From the NCBI GenBank assembly GCA_035483795.1, contig DATHPP010000509.1, forward strand, positions 1-18,725: 18,725 bases of DNA, read 5' to 3'. Positions 6,101 to 13,373 of this stretch are shown in pieces. The position numbers and the translations under genes were made by a program. Below the pieces are notes generated by a model that saw only the letters and a program-made list of their open reading frames with translations, made no database searches and was not told the origin of the DNA. Within the stretch, counting starts at the first letter, position 1. Each line of letters starts with the position of its first letter. This stretch comes from DASXMX01 sp035483795 (GTDB lineage Bacteria > Planctomycetota > Phycisphaerae > Tepidisphaerales > Tepidisphaeraceae).

Positions 6101-6862
6101 GTGGAAGTGGAAGTGGCAACCTCTCCGTCTCTCGCACCCGTGTCCAAGTGGCCCAAAGTCTTCCCGCCGCTCACCGACGAGCAAAAGCGGATCAGCGACG
6201 ACTTCATGAAATACTGGCACGAGGTGCTGCCCCAGCGCTTCGGCGTCGTCGAGAAATTCAACCAGGGATACGTCGTCTGGAACGCACCGGCGCGGTTTTC
6301 CCGCACGCTGGAGATCGGCGCCGGCCTCGGTGAGCACATCGAACACGAGCAGCTTTCCCCCGCGCAGGAGCAAAGCTACTACGCCGTCGAGCTGCGCCCC
6401 AACATGACCGAGGCGCTGCGGGCGCGCCACCCGCGCGTTAACGCCATCACCGGCGACTGCCAGCAGCGGCTCGATTTTCCCGATGGGTTCTTCGACCGCA
6501 TCCTGGCGATCCACGTGCTCGAGCACCTGCCGAACCTGCCGCTGGCGATCCGCGAAATGCACCGGCTCTGCGATAAAGATCGCGGCGTGTTCAGCGTCGT
6601 CATCCCCTGCGAGGGAAGCCTGGCCTATTCAGCGGCGCGGAAGATTTCGGCGCAGCGGGTCTTCGAGAAGCGCTACAACCAGTCGTACAAATGGTTCATC
6701 GAGCGCGAGCACATCAACCTGCCGGATGAAATCCTCCGGGAGCTGGCCCCCTACTTCACGATCGAGAAACGATCGTTCTTCCCGATTCCGTTGCCGATGC
6801 AGTGGTGCAATCTGGTGATCGGACTGACACTCCGTCCGCGATCACAGCCGCTCGGACAGTGA
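6101..6862 (+). CDS. Class I SAM-dependent methyltransferase in glycan-type cluster
   Basis: An upstream start at 5903 is open but would make the protein run through the end of the preceding gene and the whole family-B repeat, so I place the start just after the repeat at GTG 6101 (253 residues). GTG 6113 or 6140 are equally possible, and 6140 leaves only the compact domain beginning MSKWPKVFPPLTDEQ. None has a strong Shine-Dalgarno. SAM-binding motif I is TLEIGAGLGEH at 69-79, the motif II acidic residue is Glu97 (AVELRP), and the post-motif HVLEHLPN at 138-145 is typical of UbiE/Methyltransf_11 members. A C-terminal extension with several aromatic residues (KWFIEREHINLP) may bind substrate. 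Neighbours suggest methylation of a sugar or lipid carrier product; this is inference. Confidence 0.8.
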   Translation: MEVEVATSPSLAPVSKWPKVFPPLTDEQKRISDDFMKYWHEVLPQRFGVVEKFNQGYVVWNAPARFSRTLEIGAGLGEHIEHEQLSPAQEQSYYAVELRPNMTEALRARHPRVNAITGDCQQRLDFPDGFFDRILAIHVLEHLPNLPLAIREMHRLCDKDRGVFSVVIPCEGSLAYSAARKISAQRVFEKRYNQSYKWFIEREHINLPDEILRELAPYFTIEKRSFFPIPLPMQWCNLVIGLTLRPRSQPLGQ

Positions 6863-6912
6863 TCCGTTGCAATTGAAAAATGTCGCCCGGAAGGCGATAA
6901 GACGCCTTGATC

Positions 6913-7020
6913 GTGACACGGGTTTTTAACCCGTGCTGGCGGCGCTCCGCGTGGAGTGCTCGCACCTGGCAGAGTTCTCGAATCGGCACGCCGTCGGCAC
7001 GGGTTACAAACCCGTGTCAC
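6913..7020. repeat. REPIN-like palindromic element, family A, copy 2
   Basis: A 108-bp element with the same outer GTGACACGGG and CCCGTGTCAC ends as 2477-2582. Hairpins lie at 6917-6935 (CACGGGTT-TTT-AACCCGTG) and 6998-7016 (CACGGGTT-ACA-AACCCGTG), with fully paired 8-bp stems. The centres of the two copies are not closely alike apart from the GGCGGC-type ends. It fills the gap between the methyltransferase and the sugar epimerase, and its right end lies 15 bp before the epimerase ATG, so it may influence that gene's expression. Confidence 0.82.
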
Positions 7021-7035
7021 GTGGTGCGCACCAGC

Positions 7036-7995
7036 ATGGCACGTTTCTTTGTCACCGGCGGCGCGGGGTTTATCGGAAGCAATCTGGTCGATCGGCTGCT
7101 AGCCGGCGGCCACGCCGTCACCGCGTACGACAACCTCTCGACCGGGCAGCACCGCTTTCTCGAAGCGGCCAAGTCTAAACCTGCCTTCAGACTCGTCGAG
7201 GCAGACCTCCTCGATGAGCCGAAGCTCGGCGAAGCCATGCGCGGGCACGATTTCGTCTTTCATCTGGCCGCCAACGCCGACGTCCGCTTCGGGACCGAGC
7301 ACCCCCGCCGCGATCTCGAGCAGAACACCATCGCAACCTACAACGTTCTGGAAGCGATGCGGCACGCCGGCATCTCGCGCATCGCGTTCTCCTCGACCGG
7401 CTCGATCTATGGGGAGGCGGATGTGTTTCCCACGCCCGAGACCTGTCCGTTTCCGGTTCAAACGTCGCTCTACGGCGCTTCCAAGCTCGCCGGGGAAGGG
7501 CTCATCGAGGCCTATTGCTCCGGTTTCAACTTTCGCGGCTACATCTTTCGTTTTGTCTCGATTCTGGGCGAGCGATATTCCCACGGGCACGTGTTCGACT
7601 TCTGCCGGTCGCTTTTGCGCGATCCGACGCAGATCAAAGTGCTGGGAAACGGCCAGCAGCGCAAAAGCTACCTGCACGTTCAGGACTGTATCGACGCAAT
7701 GCTGGCCGCGATCGACAAGGCGGACCAGAGCGTCAACCTCTTCAACCTCGGCACCGACGAGTATTGCCAGGTCAACGACTCACTCGGCTGGATCAGCCAG
7801 AAGCTGGGCGTGAACCCGCAGCGCGCCTACACCGGAGGCGAACGCGGCTGGATCGGGGACAGCCCTTTCATCTTCCTGGACGCTGCCAGGATCCGCGCCC
7901 TGGGCTGGCGCCCCAAGCTCACCATCCGCCAGGGCGTGGAGAGGACGGTCGATTATCTGCTGGCCAATCGGTGGTTGTTTGAGAATCGTTCGTAA
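7036..7995 (+). CDS. NAD-dependent nucleotide-sugar epimerase/dehydratase (extended SDR, GalE-like)
   Basis: The protein has 319 residues from ATG 7036; GTG 7021 and 7024 are in frame but sit on the repeat edge. The Rossmann start MARFFVTGGAGFIGSNLVDR carries GxxGxxG at 8-14, followed by YDNLSTG (31-37), the NAD-binding HLAANADV at 76-83, the catalytic Ser region FSSTGSIYGE (118-127) and the active-site YGASK (Tyr146, Lys150). RFVSILGER near 172-180 and the SYLHVQDCIDA stretch (211-221) are the usual UDP-sugar contacts. The family interconverts or dehydrates UDP-hexoses such as UDP-glucose/UDP-galactose. The short N-terminus and overall similarity to UDP-glucose 4-epimerase-like proteins do not fix the substrate. 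It is the last gene of the putative glycan set, separated from the methyltransferase by the family-A repeat. Function at family level is secure. Confidence 0.88.
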   Translation: MARFFVTGGAGFIGSNLVDRLLAGGHAVTAYDNLSTGQHRFLEAAKSKPAFRLVEADLLDEPKLGEAMRGHDFVFHLAANADVRFGTEHPRRDLEQNTIATYNVLEAMRHAGISRIAFSSTGSIYGEADVFPTPETCPFPVQTSLYGASKLAGEGLIEAYCSGFNFRGYIFRFVSILGERYSHGHVFDFCRSLLRDPTQIKVLGNGQQRKSYLHVQDCIDAMLAAIDKADQSVNLFNLGTDEYCQVNDSLGWISQKLGVNPQRAYTGGERGWIGDSPFIFLDAARIRALGWRPKLTIRQGVERTVDYLLANRWLFENRS

Positions 7996-8064
7996 TTGCT
8001 CCGCTGAGAGCCGCGCCGGAGATTTGCCGTTGGTGGTTGCTACCGGCAGTGGTAAGAAGATGCA

Positions 8065-8241
8065 ATGTATCCGATTCTCGGCCTGCTGCTCCTGATCCTG
8101 GATGTGTACGTGATTTACCTCATACTCACCGGCCGGGGTGACACGGGAATGAAGCTCGTGTGGGTGATCGTCGTGCTGCTGTTGCCGTTGCTGGGGCCGA
8201 TTCTCTTTCTGGTACTGGGGCGCGGGAGCCGGGGCGTGTGA
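8065..8241 (+). CDS. 58-residue two-helix membrane protein, PLDc_N-like
   Basis: ATG 8065 to TGA 8241. The protein is almost entirely two hydrophobic segments (about residues 3-21 and 31-51) separated by a short polar turn, TGRGDTGMK. The second helix runs into a PLLGPILFLVLG ending and a basic tail, GRGSRGV. The W-V-I-V-x-PLLGPILFLVLGR pattern is that of the PLDc_N domain, a helical hairpin found at the N-terminus of cardiolipin synthases and also as stand-alone small proteins in many bacteria. Catalytic HKD motifs are absent, so it is not an enzyme. The Shine-Dalgarno is weak. It follows the epimerase stop by 69 bp, and the next gene is 168 bp away. The role is unknown; the domain recognition is by pattern. 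Confidence 0.7.
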   Translation: MYPILGLLLLILDVYVIYLILTGRGDTGMKLVWVIVVLLLPLLGPILFLVLGRGSRGV

Positions 8242-8409
8242 TAACCCGCCGCGATCAAAAACGCGGGATTCGTCTGTTGTGGAAACTGGAAGGGATCTGA
8301 CGCCTGTGCGTGTTGAACGGGGCCATGCGCTCCGGCGCAGGGGAGTTCAGTACAGCACCGATATTAATCCCCCTGCCGCTGCTGCCGATGCTGCCGGCGG
8401 AGGGTTTGT

Positions 8410-8601
8410 ATGTCAACCAATCCCAATGACGGGGCCCAACTGCTGCGGAACCTGACCTCGGCGCTGCGGGAGCAGCAAAAGCAGTCGCCGGACGCGCCGA
8501 AGCTGCCGACGGCCACCGACCAGGACATTCTGCGGGCGATGCTCGGCAAACGCTGGGGCAAACCCACCGGTGAGCAATCGCCGATGCGGAAGGCCGGGTA
8601 G
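8410..8601 (+). CDS. Small soluble protein of unknown function (63 residues)
   Basis: ATG 8410 is preceded by a near-ideal ribosome-binding site: GGAGG, then six bases, then ATG. This is the main reason to accept so short a frame. The protein is hydrophilic, with no membrane segment or signal peptide. An N-terminal helix is likely (AQLLRNLTSALREQQKQ), then a Pro-containing linker (SPDAPKLP), then a second amphipathic helix (TDQDILRAMLGKRWGKP). I recognise no family. The next gene begins 79 bp after its stop with the same type of GGAGG site. Its start and frame look genuine, but the coding call rests on the ribosome-binding site and composition alone. Confidence 0.55.
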   Translation: MSTNPNDGAQLLRNLTSALREQQKQSPDAPKLPTATDQDILRAMLGKRWGKPTGEQSPMRKAG

Positions 8602-8680
8602 GCGGGCCCACAGAATCAAGATCGCAAGACTGCCCGGCCGATTCAAGCTTGGGGTTGTCTCGCCCTTGTCGGAGGCTGTG

Positions 8681-9049
8681 ATGTCAAAATACGCGACGGC
8701 TGCGATTCTCAAAGTGATCGTGACATTTGGCATCGTCGGGGCGATCCTCACCAGCCCGGCGGCGGCGCAGCAGCGGCAAGGCAGCCTCGAACTGCACAAG
8801 ATCCGCCACCTCGTCGACGAAAACGGCCAATTGTGGCTGACGCTTCAACTGGTCAACCAGGGGAATCACATCGTCAATGTCGCCCGTGTCGCGCCATCGG
8901 CAACGGGGCCTTGGACCGAGTCAGGCCAGAAGATCGAGGCCGGCGCCGCGATCCGCGCCAAAATGAAGCTCGGCAAGGACATGCCCCAGTCGGTCTGGGT
9001 TGATACCAGTGACGGGATGCTTGTCTTCAATCTGCCGGCACGGCAGTAA
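8681..9049 (+). CDS. Secreted or periplasmic protein of unknown function (122 residues)
   Basis: The frame is open from 8570, but ATG 8681 is preceded by GGAGG with a five-base spacer, and starting there exposes a clean signal peptide. This has a positive N-terminus (MSKY, then K at 12), a hydrophobic core around residues 13-25 and an AAA cleavage site before QQRQ at about residue 29. The mature region of roughly 94 residues reads as a small beta-rich domain with LWLTLQLVNQGNHIVNVARV, a pattern like an immunoglobulin-type or DUF-type strand pair, ending DGMLVFNLPARQ. No catalytic motif and no cysteines are present. Export across the inner membrane by Sec is likely. It lies between the small soluble gene and recQ. 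Nothing shows a functional link with either. Confidence 0.7.
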   Translation: MSKYATAAILKVIVTFGIVGAILTSPAAAQQRQGSLELHKIRHLVDENGQLWLTLQLVNQGNHIVNVARVAPSATGPWTESGQKIEAGAAIRAKMKLGKDMPQSVWVDTSDGMLVFNLPARQ

Positions 9050-9079
9050 GCGACGGCAGGTCAGAGGCGCCGCAAACGC

Positions 9080-9085
9080 TATAAT
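9080..9085 (+). promoter_or_regulatory. Perfect -10 hexamer immediately upstream of recQ
   Basis: TATAAT occurs at 9080-9085, only nine bases before the recQ ATG at 9095. If used, transcription would begin near 9091-9093 and the message would be almost leaderless. No recognisable -35 hexamer lies 16-18 bp upstream and no Shine-Dalgarno precedes the ATG, both consistent with a leaderless start. Confidence 0.4.
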
Positions 9086-9094
9086 GCGCGTCGA

Positions 9095-11005
9095 ATGCCG
9101 GACCTGCGCGAACACCTCCAGCAATTTTTCGGCCTGGATGATTTTCGCCCCGCCCAGCGCGAGGTGATCGAAGACGTTTTGCGCGGCAAGGACGTTCTCT
9201 GCGTCATGCCGACCGGGGCGGGCAAGAGCCTTTGCTACCAGCTTCCGGCGGCGATCCAGGGTGGACTGAATATCGTTGTTTCGCCGCTGATCTCGCTGAT
9301 GGAAGACCAGGTTCAACAGCTGCGCGACGAGGGCATTCCCGCGGCGTTTCTGAACAGCTCGCTCAGCGCCTCGATGCGAAGGCAGACGCTCCAGGAGCTC
9401 GCCGGCGGGTTTGACGGATTGCTGTACGTCGCGCCCGAGCGATTTGGATCGGTGGAGTTCCAGGAACTCGTCGGCCGGCTCAAACCCAGGCTTCTGGCGA
9501 TCGACGAGGCGCATTGCATCAGCCAATGGGGGCACGATTTTCGGCCCGACTACCACAGGCTGGGGGAAGTCCGGCGGCAGCTCGGCTCGCCGCCCTGCAT
9601 CGCCCTCACTGCGACCGCGACCGAAGAGGTTCGCAACGACGTCATCCGCCAACTCAACCTGAACGAGCCGACGGTCGTCGTCACCGGATTCGACCGACCG
9701 AACCTGTCGTATCAATCCCGGCGCATCGCCAAGGCGGCGGAAAAGGAATCGGAGCTGCTGGACCTGGTCGGCAGAGAGCCGGGCAGCGCGATCGTCTATT
9801 GCGCGACGCGCAAGGCCGTCGAGGAGGTGACGGGAATGCTGGGACGATCGGTCGGCGGACGCGCGGTGCTGGCTTACCATGCCGGAATGGACCCTGCGAC
9901 CCGCAGTGGCAACCAGGAAAAGTTCATGAACACTCCGCGGGCGATCGCCGTCGCCACCAACGCGTTTGGCATGGGGATCAACAAACCGGACATCCGATTG
10001 GTCGTGCACTACAACATTACCGGGACTCTGGAGGCGTATTACCAGGAAGCCGGTCGTGCCGGCCGCGATGGGCAACCCTCGCGATGCGTCATTCTCTTCA
10101 GCTACCAGGACCGCTACACGCAGGAATTCTTCATCGAGAAGATCGGTGAGGACAACCCCGATGCCGACCCCAAGATCATCGACCGGCTCAAAGACCATGC
10201 CACCCAGAAGCTCGACCTGATGATCCGCTACGCCCAGACGCATCGCTGCCGGCGGAAAATGATCCTGGATTATTTCGGCGACGAGGCGGAGGCGCTCGAG
10301 TGCCGCTGCGACGTGTGCCGGCCGGGCGGAGATGCCGGCGACGCAAGTCCGGCCGTCGCGGCTGCGATGTCGGACGATGCCGTCACACTGGTCCGCCAGC
10401 TCCTAAGCGCCGTCGCGCGCTTGCATGGGCGGTTCGGGGTCGGTGTGGTCGCGGAAGTGCTGGCCGGGGTAGACAACGAGAAAGCACAGCGATGGGGGTT
10501 CAATGACTTGTCGGTCTTCGGATTGCTGCGGGCACATTCGATCAAGCGGATCGTCGCGATGCTGCACCGTGTGATGGAAGCCGGACTGGCCCGGCAGCGC
10601 GATCCGGAGGGGGTGAAATTCCGCCCGGTGATGGAGTTGACGGCTGCGGGAATCGCGGTGATGAAGGGCCAGCAGCCGCCTCCAACGGGCCTGGCCGACC
10701 TGCTGCCGCGGCGCGGCTCCAATTCCTCGGGCAGTGAACGCCGCCGGGCTGTTTCGCATCAAGGCATCGAGAGCGATTTCTCCCCCGAATCGCAACGACG
10801 CTTCGAGCGGTTGCGGGCGATTCGCGCCCAGCTCGCCCGAGAGCGCGATCTGCCCGCCTACTGCATCTGCCACGACACCACGCTGAAGCTCATCGCCCAG
10901 GCCGCCCCGGCCGATGCCGACGCCCTGGAGCAGGTCAAGGGAATGGGGCCCCATAAGGTGCGGATGTACGGGCAGGCATTTCTGGCGGCGCTGCAACAGG
11001 GCTGA
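9095..11005 (+). CDS. recQ: ATP-dependent DNA helicase RecQ
   Basis: This 636-residue protein is a normal RecQ length. It unwinds DNA 3' to 5' in recombination and stalled-fork repair. Helicase motifs in order: motif 0 around FRPAQREVIEDVL (17-29), Walker A MPTGAGKS (38-45), motif Ia VVSPLISLMEDQ (61-72), motif II DEAH (137-140) fused to the RecQ aromatic-rich loop CISQWGHDFRP, motif III TATAT (172-176), motif V ATNAFGMGINKPDIR (287-301) and motif VI QEAGRAGRDG (317-326). The zinc-binding subdomain has Cys385, Cys403, Cys405 and Cys408. A winged-helix region follows (about 425-530), then a low-complexity Ser/Gly/Arg linker (540-560) and one HRDC domain (about 566-634). There is no Shine-Dalgarno; a TATAAT sits nine bases upstream of the ATG. 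rbsK follows 75 bp later on the same strand. Assignment is secure. Confidence 0.97.
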   Translation: MPDLREHLQQFFGLDDFRPAQREVIEDVLRGKDVLCVMPTGAGKSLCYQLPAAIQGGLNIVVSPLISLMEDQVQQLRDEGIPAAFLNSSLSASMRRQTLQELAGGFDGLLYVAPERFGSVEFQELVGRLKPRLLAIDEAHCISQWGHDFRPDYHRLGEVRRQLGSPPCIALTATATEEVRNDVIRQLNLNEPTVVVTGFDRPNLSYQSRRIAKAAEKESELLDLVGREPGSAIVYCATRKAVEEVTGMLGRSVGGRAVLAYHAGMDPATRSGNQEKFMNTPRAIAVATNAFGMGINKPDIRLVVHYNITGTLEAYYQEAGRAGRDGQPSRCVILFSYQDRYTQEFFIEKIGEDNPDADPKIIDRLKDHATQKLDLMIRYAQTHRCRRKMILDYFGDEAEALECRCDVCRPGGDAGDASPAVAAAMSDDAVTLVRQLLSAVARLHGRFGVGVVAEVLAGVDNEKAQRWGFNDLSVFGLLRAHSIKRIVAMLHRVMEAGLARQRDPEGVKFRPVMELTAAGIAVMKGQQPPPTGLADLLPRRGSNSSGSERRRAVSHQGIESDFSPESQRRFERLRAIRAQLARERDLPAYCICHDTTLKLIAQAAPADADALEQVKGMGPHKVRMYGQAFLAALQQG

Positions 11006-11080
11006 ACGACCTGGCCTGGTTTCCGCGAATATCCCGGATTTGCGGTTGGCTGGGGCCGCTGTCGCGGATTCAATGACGGC

Positions 11081-12037
11081 GTGAACACTGCGAAGCGAAT
11101 CGTCGTCATCGGGTCGGTGAACATGGACCTGGTCTGCCGCGTGCCGCGGATTCCGGTTCCGGGCGAAACCCTCCTTGGAGAGAACCTCATCACCATTCCC
11201 GGCGGCAAGGGGGCCAATCAGGCCGTCGCGGCGGCAAAGCTCGCGGTTCCCGAGACCGACGTCTACCTCATCGCCCGCGTTGGCGACGACGATTTTGGCC
11301 AGCGGCTGCTGAACGGGATTTCCCGCCACCACGTCCGCACCGAGCAGGTGACGATCACCGAAGGCGCCGCAAGCGGGTGCGCCATGATTCTGGTGGACCG
11401 GGAAGGTGAGAACTCGATCGTCGTCGCGCCCGGCGCGAATTCGAAGCTGACGCCGGAGGATCTCGATCGAGCGCAAACACTGATTGCCGGGGCGGCGGTC
11501 GTGCTGGTTCAACTGGAGATTCCGCTGGAAACGGTCCGCCGGGCGATCGAGATCGCCCGCGGCGCGGGCGCGTTCACGATCCTCGATCCCGCGCCGGTGC
11601 CGCCGCGGGGATTGCCGCGGGATTTGTTCGGCGTCGACCTGCTGACGCCAAATCAGGGCGAGGCGGAATTGCTCCTGGGGCGGACGCGGACGCATCGCGT
11701 GAAGCTCAAGAAGCTGCCGGACCCCAAGTCAATTGCCGGCGGACTGCTCGAGCGCGGCGCGCGGGCGGTGGCGCTCAAGCTGGGGCATAAAGGCGCGCTA
11801 TTCGTCGATCGGAATGGCCAGATCGAGCGGGCCAAGCCCCACAAAGTGTCCGTACGCGACACGACGGCGGCGGGCGACGCCTTCAGCGGGGCCCTGGCGG
11901 TCGGCCGCAGCGAGGGGATGGATTGGCCTCAGTTGTTGCGATTCGCCAACGCCGCCGGGGCGGCGTGCTGCGAGGGGTTTGGAGCGCAACCGGCGTTGCC
12001 AACCCGGGAGCAGGTGGGGAAACTATTTAATCGGTAG
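11081..12037 (+). CDS. rbsK: Ribokinase (PfkB carbohydrate kinase family)
   Basis: The protein has 318 residues from GTG 11081. Family signatures: GSVNMDLVCRVPRIPVPGET near residues 11-30 (ribokinase N-terminal sugar-binding segment), GGKGANQAVAAAKL at 41-54 (PfkB signature 1), and DTTAAGDAFSGAL at 260-272 (signature 2), which contains the anion hole and the catalytic base Asp266. It phosphorylates ribose or deoxyribose at the C5 hydroxyl using ATP in the cytoplasm; related family members act on other sugars or nucleosides, so the exact substrate is less certain. The segment RTRTHRVKLKKLPDP (about 201-215) is more basic than usual. No ribose transporter or rbsD lies alongside. The gene is convergent with fliA, and a GC-rich hairpin follows the stop. 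Shine-Dalgarno is not evident. Confidence 0.88.
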   Translation: MNTAKRIVVIGSVNMDLVCRVPRIPVPGETLLGENLITIPGGKGANQAVAAAKLAVPETDVYLIARVGDDDFGQRLLNGISRHHVRTEQVTITEGAASGCAMILVDREGENSIVVAPGANSKLTPEDLDRAQTLIAGAAVVLVQLEIPLETVRRAIEIARGAGAFTILDPAPVPPRGLPRDLFGVDLLTPNQGEAELLLGRTRTHRVKLKKLPDPKSIAGGLLERGARAVALKLGHKGALFVDRNGQIERAKPHKVSVRDTTAAGDAFSGALAVGRSEGMDWPQLLRFANAAGAACCEGFGAQPALPTREQVGKLFNR

Positions 12038-12042
12038 AGACG

Positions 12043-12100
12043 CTGGTGGGCGCGACGTCACACCAGCCCCACTCTTTGGCCCATGTGAGACGTCGCCACC
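12043..12100 (+). terminator. Stem-loop region just after rbsK
   Basis: Two mutually exclusive hairpins follow the rbsK stop. One is CTGGTG (12043-12048) with CACCAG (12061-12066). The other is longer: CGACGTCACAC (12053-12063) with GTGAGACGTCG (12085-12095), one mismatch, with flanking GGTGG and CCACC extending it. There is no U-tract, so this is a possible 3' end hairpin or a decayed palindromic element, not a clear intrinsic terminator. Confidence 0.35.
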
Positions 12101-12112
12101 GCGCCTCTGGCA

Positions 12113-12163
12113 AAAAACGCCGAAACCGTTGCATTTCGTACATTTTGTAACATTTTGTAACAT
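12113..12163. repeat. 27-bp intergenic motif, copy 2, plus decamer tandem repeat
   Basis: 12113-12139 matches 412-438 at 24 of 27 bases. It runs into a short tandem: CATTTTGTAA at 12141-12150 and again at 12151-12160, preceded by the related GCATTTCGTA (12131-12140) and followed by CAT. On the minus strand the motif gives CGAAA and TTTCG around an eight-base loop followed by GCG and six T, so it may end transcripts of the fliA block. No gene is visible in 12038-12239. Confidence 0.45.
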
Positions 12164-12190
12164 CGCAATAGACGTTTCTATCTCGCGGGT

Positions 12191-12226
12191 CCCCTCACCC
12201 CAACCCTCTCCCGGAGGGAGAGGGGG
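12191..12226. repeat. Family E GC hairpin between convergent genes
   Basis: A perfect hairpin, CCCTCTCCC (12204-12212), loop GGA, GGGAGAGGG (12216-12224), is preceded by CCCCTCACCCCAA. This CCCTCACCC/CCCTCTCCC wording is, from memory, a common interspersed intergenic repeat in several GC-rich bacteria. It sits 13 bp past the fliA stop and between two converging genes, so it could also act as a bidirectional transcription barrier, although no U-tract follows on either strand. Confidence 0.6.
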
Positions 12227-12239
12227 TAAATGCGGGCGC

Positions 12240-13028
12240 TCAAACCGCGGCGGCTTGCTGGAACTCTTTGCGGCGATCTGCCATCTGCGCCTTGAGGCGG
12301 GCCAGGATCGATGAGTGCATCTGGCTGACGCGCGATTCCGATAGATCGAGGGTTGCGCCGATCTCCTTCATGGTCATCTCCTCGAAGTAGTAGAGGATGA
12401 TGATGAGCCGCTCTGCCCGGGAGAGGCCCTTGGTGATCAGCTCCTTGAGGTCCTTGCGCTGGATTTCTCGGACGGGGTCGGCGCCGCGCTTGTCTTCGAG
12501 CACGTCGATTTCCCGAACGTCTTTGTTGGAGTCGGTCTCGAACCACTTGCGCGAGAGGGAAACCAGGCCGACGGCGCTGGCGTCCTTGGCCATTTTCTCG
12601 AACTCCGCCATGGGGACTTTGAGCCGCTTGGCGATTTCCTCGTTGGTGGGCGAGCGGCCCAGCTCGACTTCGAGTTGCTTGCTGGCGTTGTCGAGTTTGT
12701 GGGCGCGGGAGCGCACCAGCCGCGGGACCCAGTCCATCGAGCGCAGCTCGTCGAGGATGGCGCCGCGGATGCGCGGGGCGCAATAGGTTTCGAATTTGAC
12801 GCCGCGATCCAAGTCGAAGGCGGCGATCGCGTCCATCAGGCCGAAGATGCCGGCGGACATCAGATCGTCCAGCTCGACCTCATCCGGCAGCTTCACGTGA
12901 ATCCGCTCGGCGTTGTAGCGGACCAGATGGAGGTAATGCTCCATCAGCACGTTGCGCAGTGCTTCGGTCTTGTGTTTTTTGTAATCGATCCAGACATCCT
13001 TGATGTCCCGCTTGTGGGCCTTGGGCAT
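12240..13028 (-). CDS. fliA: Flagellar sigma factor FliA (sigma-28 / WhiG family)
   Basis: The start is ATG 13028 with GGAGG four bases upstream; a TTG at 13040 would add four residues and bury that site. The product has 262 residues, normal for the family. It contains region 2 (about 28-97, with LVRYNAERI, ELDDLMSAGIFGLMDAIAAFD, and KFETYCAPRIRGAILDELRSMDWVPR spanning 2.1-2.4), region 3 (about 105-160) and region 4 (about 204-250). Region 4 carries the helix-turn-helix MTMKEIGATLDLSESRVSQM. The RGAILDELR and DWVPR words are hallmarks of FliA/WhiG/SigD. It directs RNA polymerase to late flagellar and chemotaxis promoters, normally held by the anti-sigma FlgM, which is not in this window. It is the last gene of the block running from flhB and likely shares its transcript. 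Confidence 0.95.
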   Translation of the reverse strand: MPKAHKRDIKDVWIDYKKHKTEALRNVLMEHYLHLVRYNAERIHVKLPDEVELDDLMSAGIFGLMDAIAAFDLDRGVKFETYCAPRIRGAILDELRSMDWVPRLVRSRAHKLDNASKQLEVELGRSPTNEEIAKRLKVPMAEFEKMAKDASAVGLVSLSRKWFETDSNKDVREIDVLEDKRGADPVREIQRKDLKELITKGLSRAERLIIILYYFEEMTMKEIGATLDLSESRVSQMHSSILARLKAQMADRRKEFQQAAAV

Positions 13029-13070
13029 ACAGCCTCCCAATCCATGGGCTTTTGGTGTTAGTTGATCTCA

Positions 13071-13112
13071 GGCAACGCGCACGATCGGCACCGCCGGGGC
13101 GCACGGGTTGCC
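13071..13112 (-). other. Inverted repeat between the small membrane gene and fliA
   Basis: GGCAAC (13071-13076) pairs with GTTGCC (13107-13112) around a 30-base GC-rich loop that contains further short pairings. The 92-bp gap before fliA is the longest inside the flagellar block, so the stem may modulate fliA expression or RNA processing. It is a modest signal only. Confidence 0.25.
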
Positions 13113-13120
13113 AACGTTCC

Positions 13121-13363
13121 TTATCGGTCTTTGGGCTGAGGTTTGGCCTCCTGAATTTGCGACTTTTTCGCCAGTTGGCGGATATTCTCTTCGAGCATTT
13201 TTTGCGCCATGGCGCCGATGAGCAATCCGACCAGCAGGGTTGCGAACATGGCTTTGAGAGCACGGCTGAGGGTTTCGACGAACGAATTTTCCGCCGCCAC
13301 GCCCAATGCCAGGCACAGGGCAAAGACAACCAGGGCGATGGAGACAGCCAATCGACGCGTCAT
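13121..13363 (-). CDS. Small two-helix membrane protein in flagellar operon (80 residues)
   Basis: ATG 13363 is preceded by AAGGA, which overlaps the TAA stop of flhG (13374-13376), with a seven-base spacer. This is a clear sign of translational coupling. The protein has one hydrophobic segment at about residues 5-23 (signal-anchor or signal peptide ending GVAA), a short polar stretch NSFVETLSRALK, a second hydrophobic segment at about 38-53 (MFATLLVGLLIGAMAQ) and a charged C-terminal tail rich in Lys, Gln and Glu (residues 54-80). I do not recognise a family. Its place between flhG and fliA, tightly spaced, suggests a flagellar accessory role at the membrane. This is inference from position. 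The ribosome-binding site and composition make it a real gene. Confidence 0.7.
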   Translation of the reverse strand: MTRRLAVSIALVVFALCLALGVAAENSFVETLSRALKAMFATLLVGLLIGAMAQKMLEENIRQLAKKSQIQEAKPQPKDR

Positions 13364-13373
13364 TTTCAGTTCC

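Noticed and set aside
8921..10243. Minus-strand open frame of 440 codons
   Set aside because: It lies opposite recQ, whose motifs are complete; composition is that of a GC-rich antisense frame.
12131..12163. Possible CRISPR or iteron array (CATTTTGTAA units)
   Set aside because: Only two exact ten-base units and one diverged unit with no spacers; too short for a CRISPR array, and no replication gene lies nearby.
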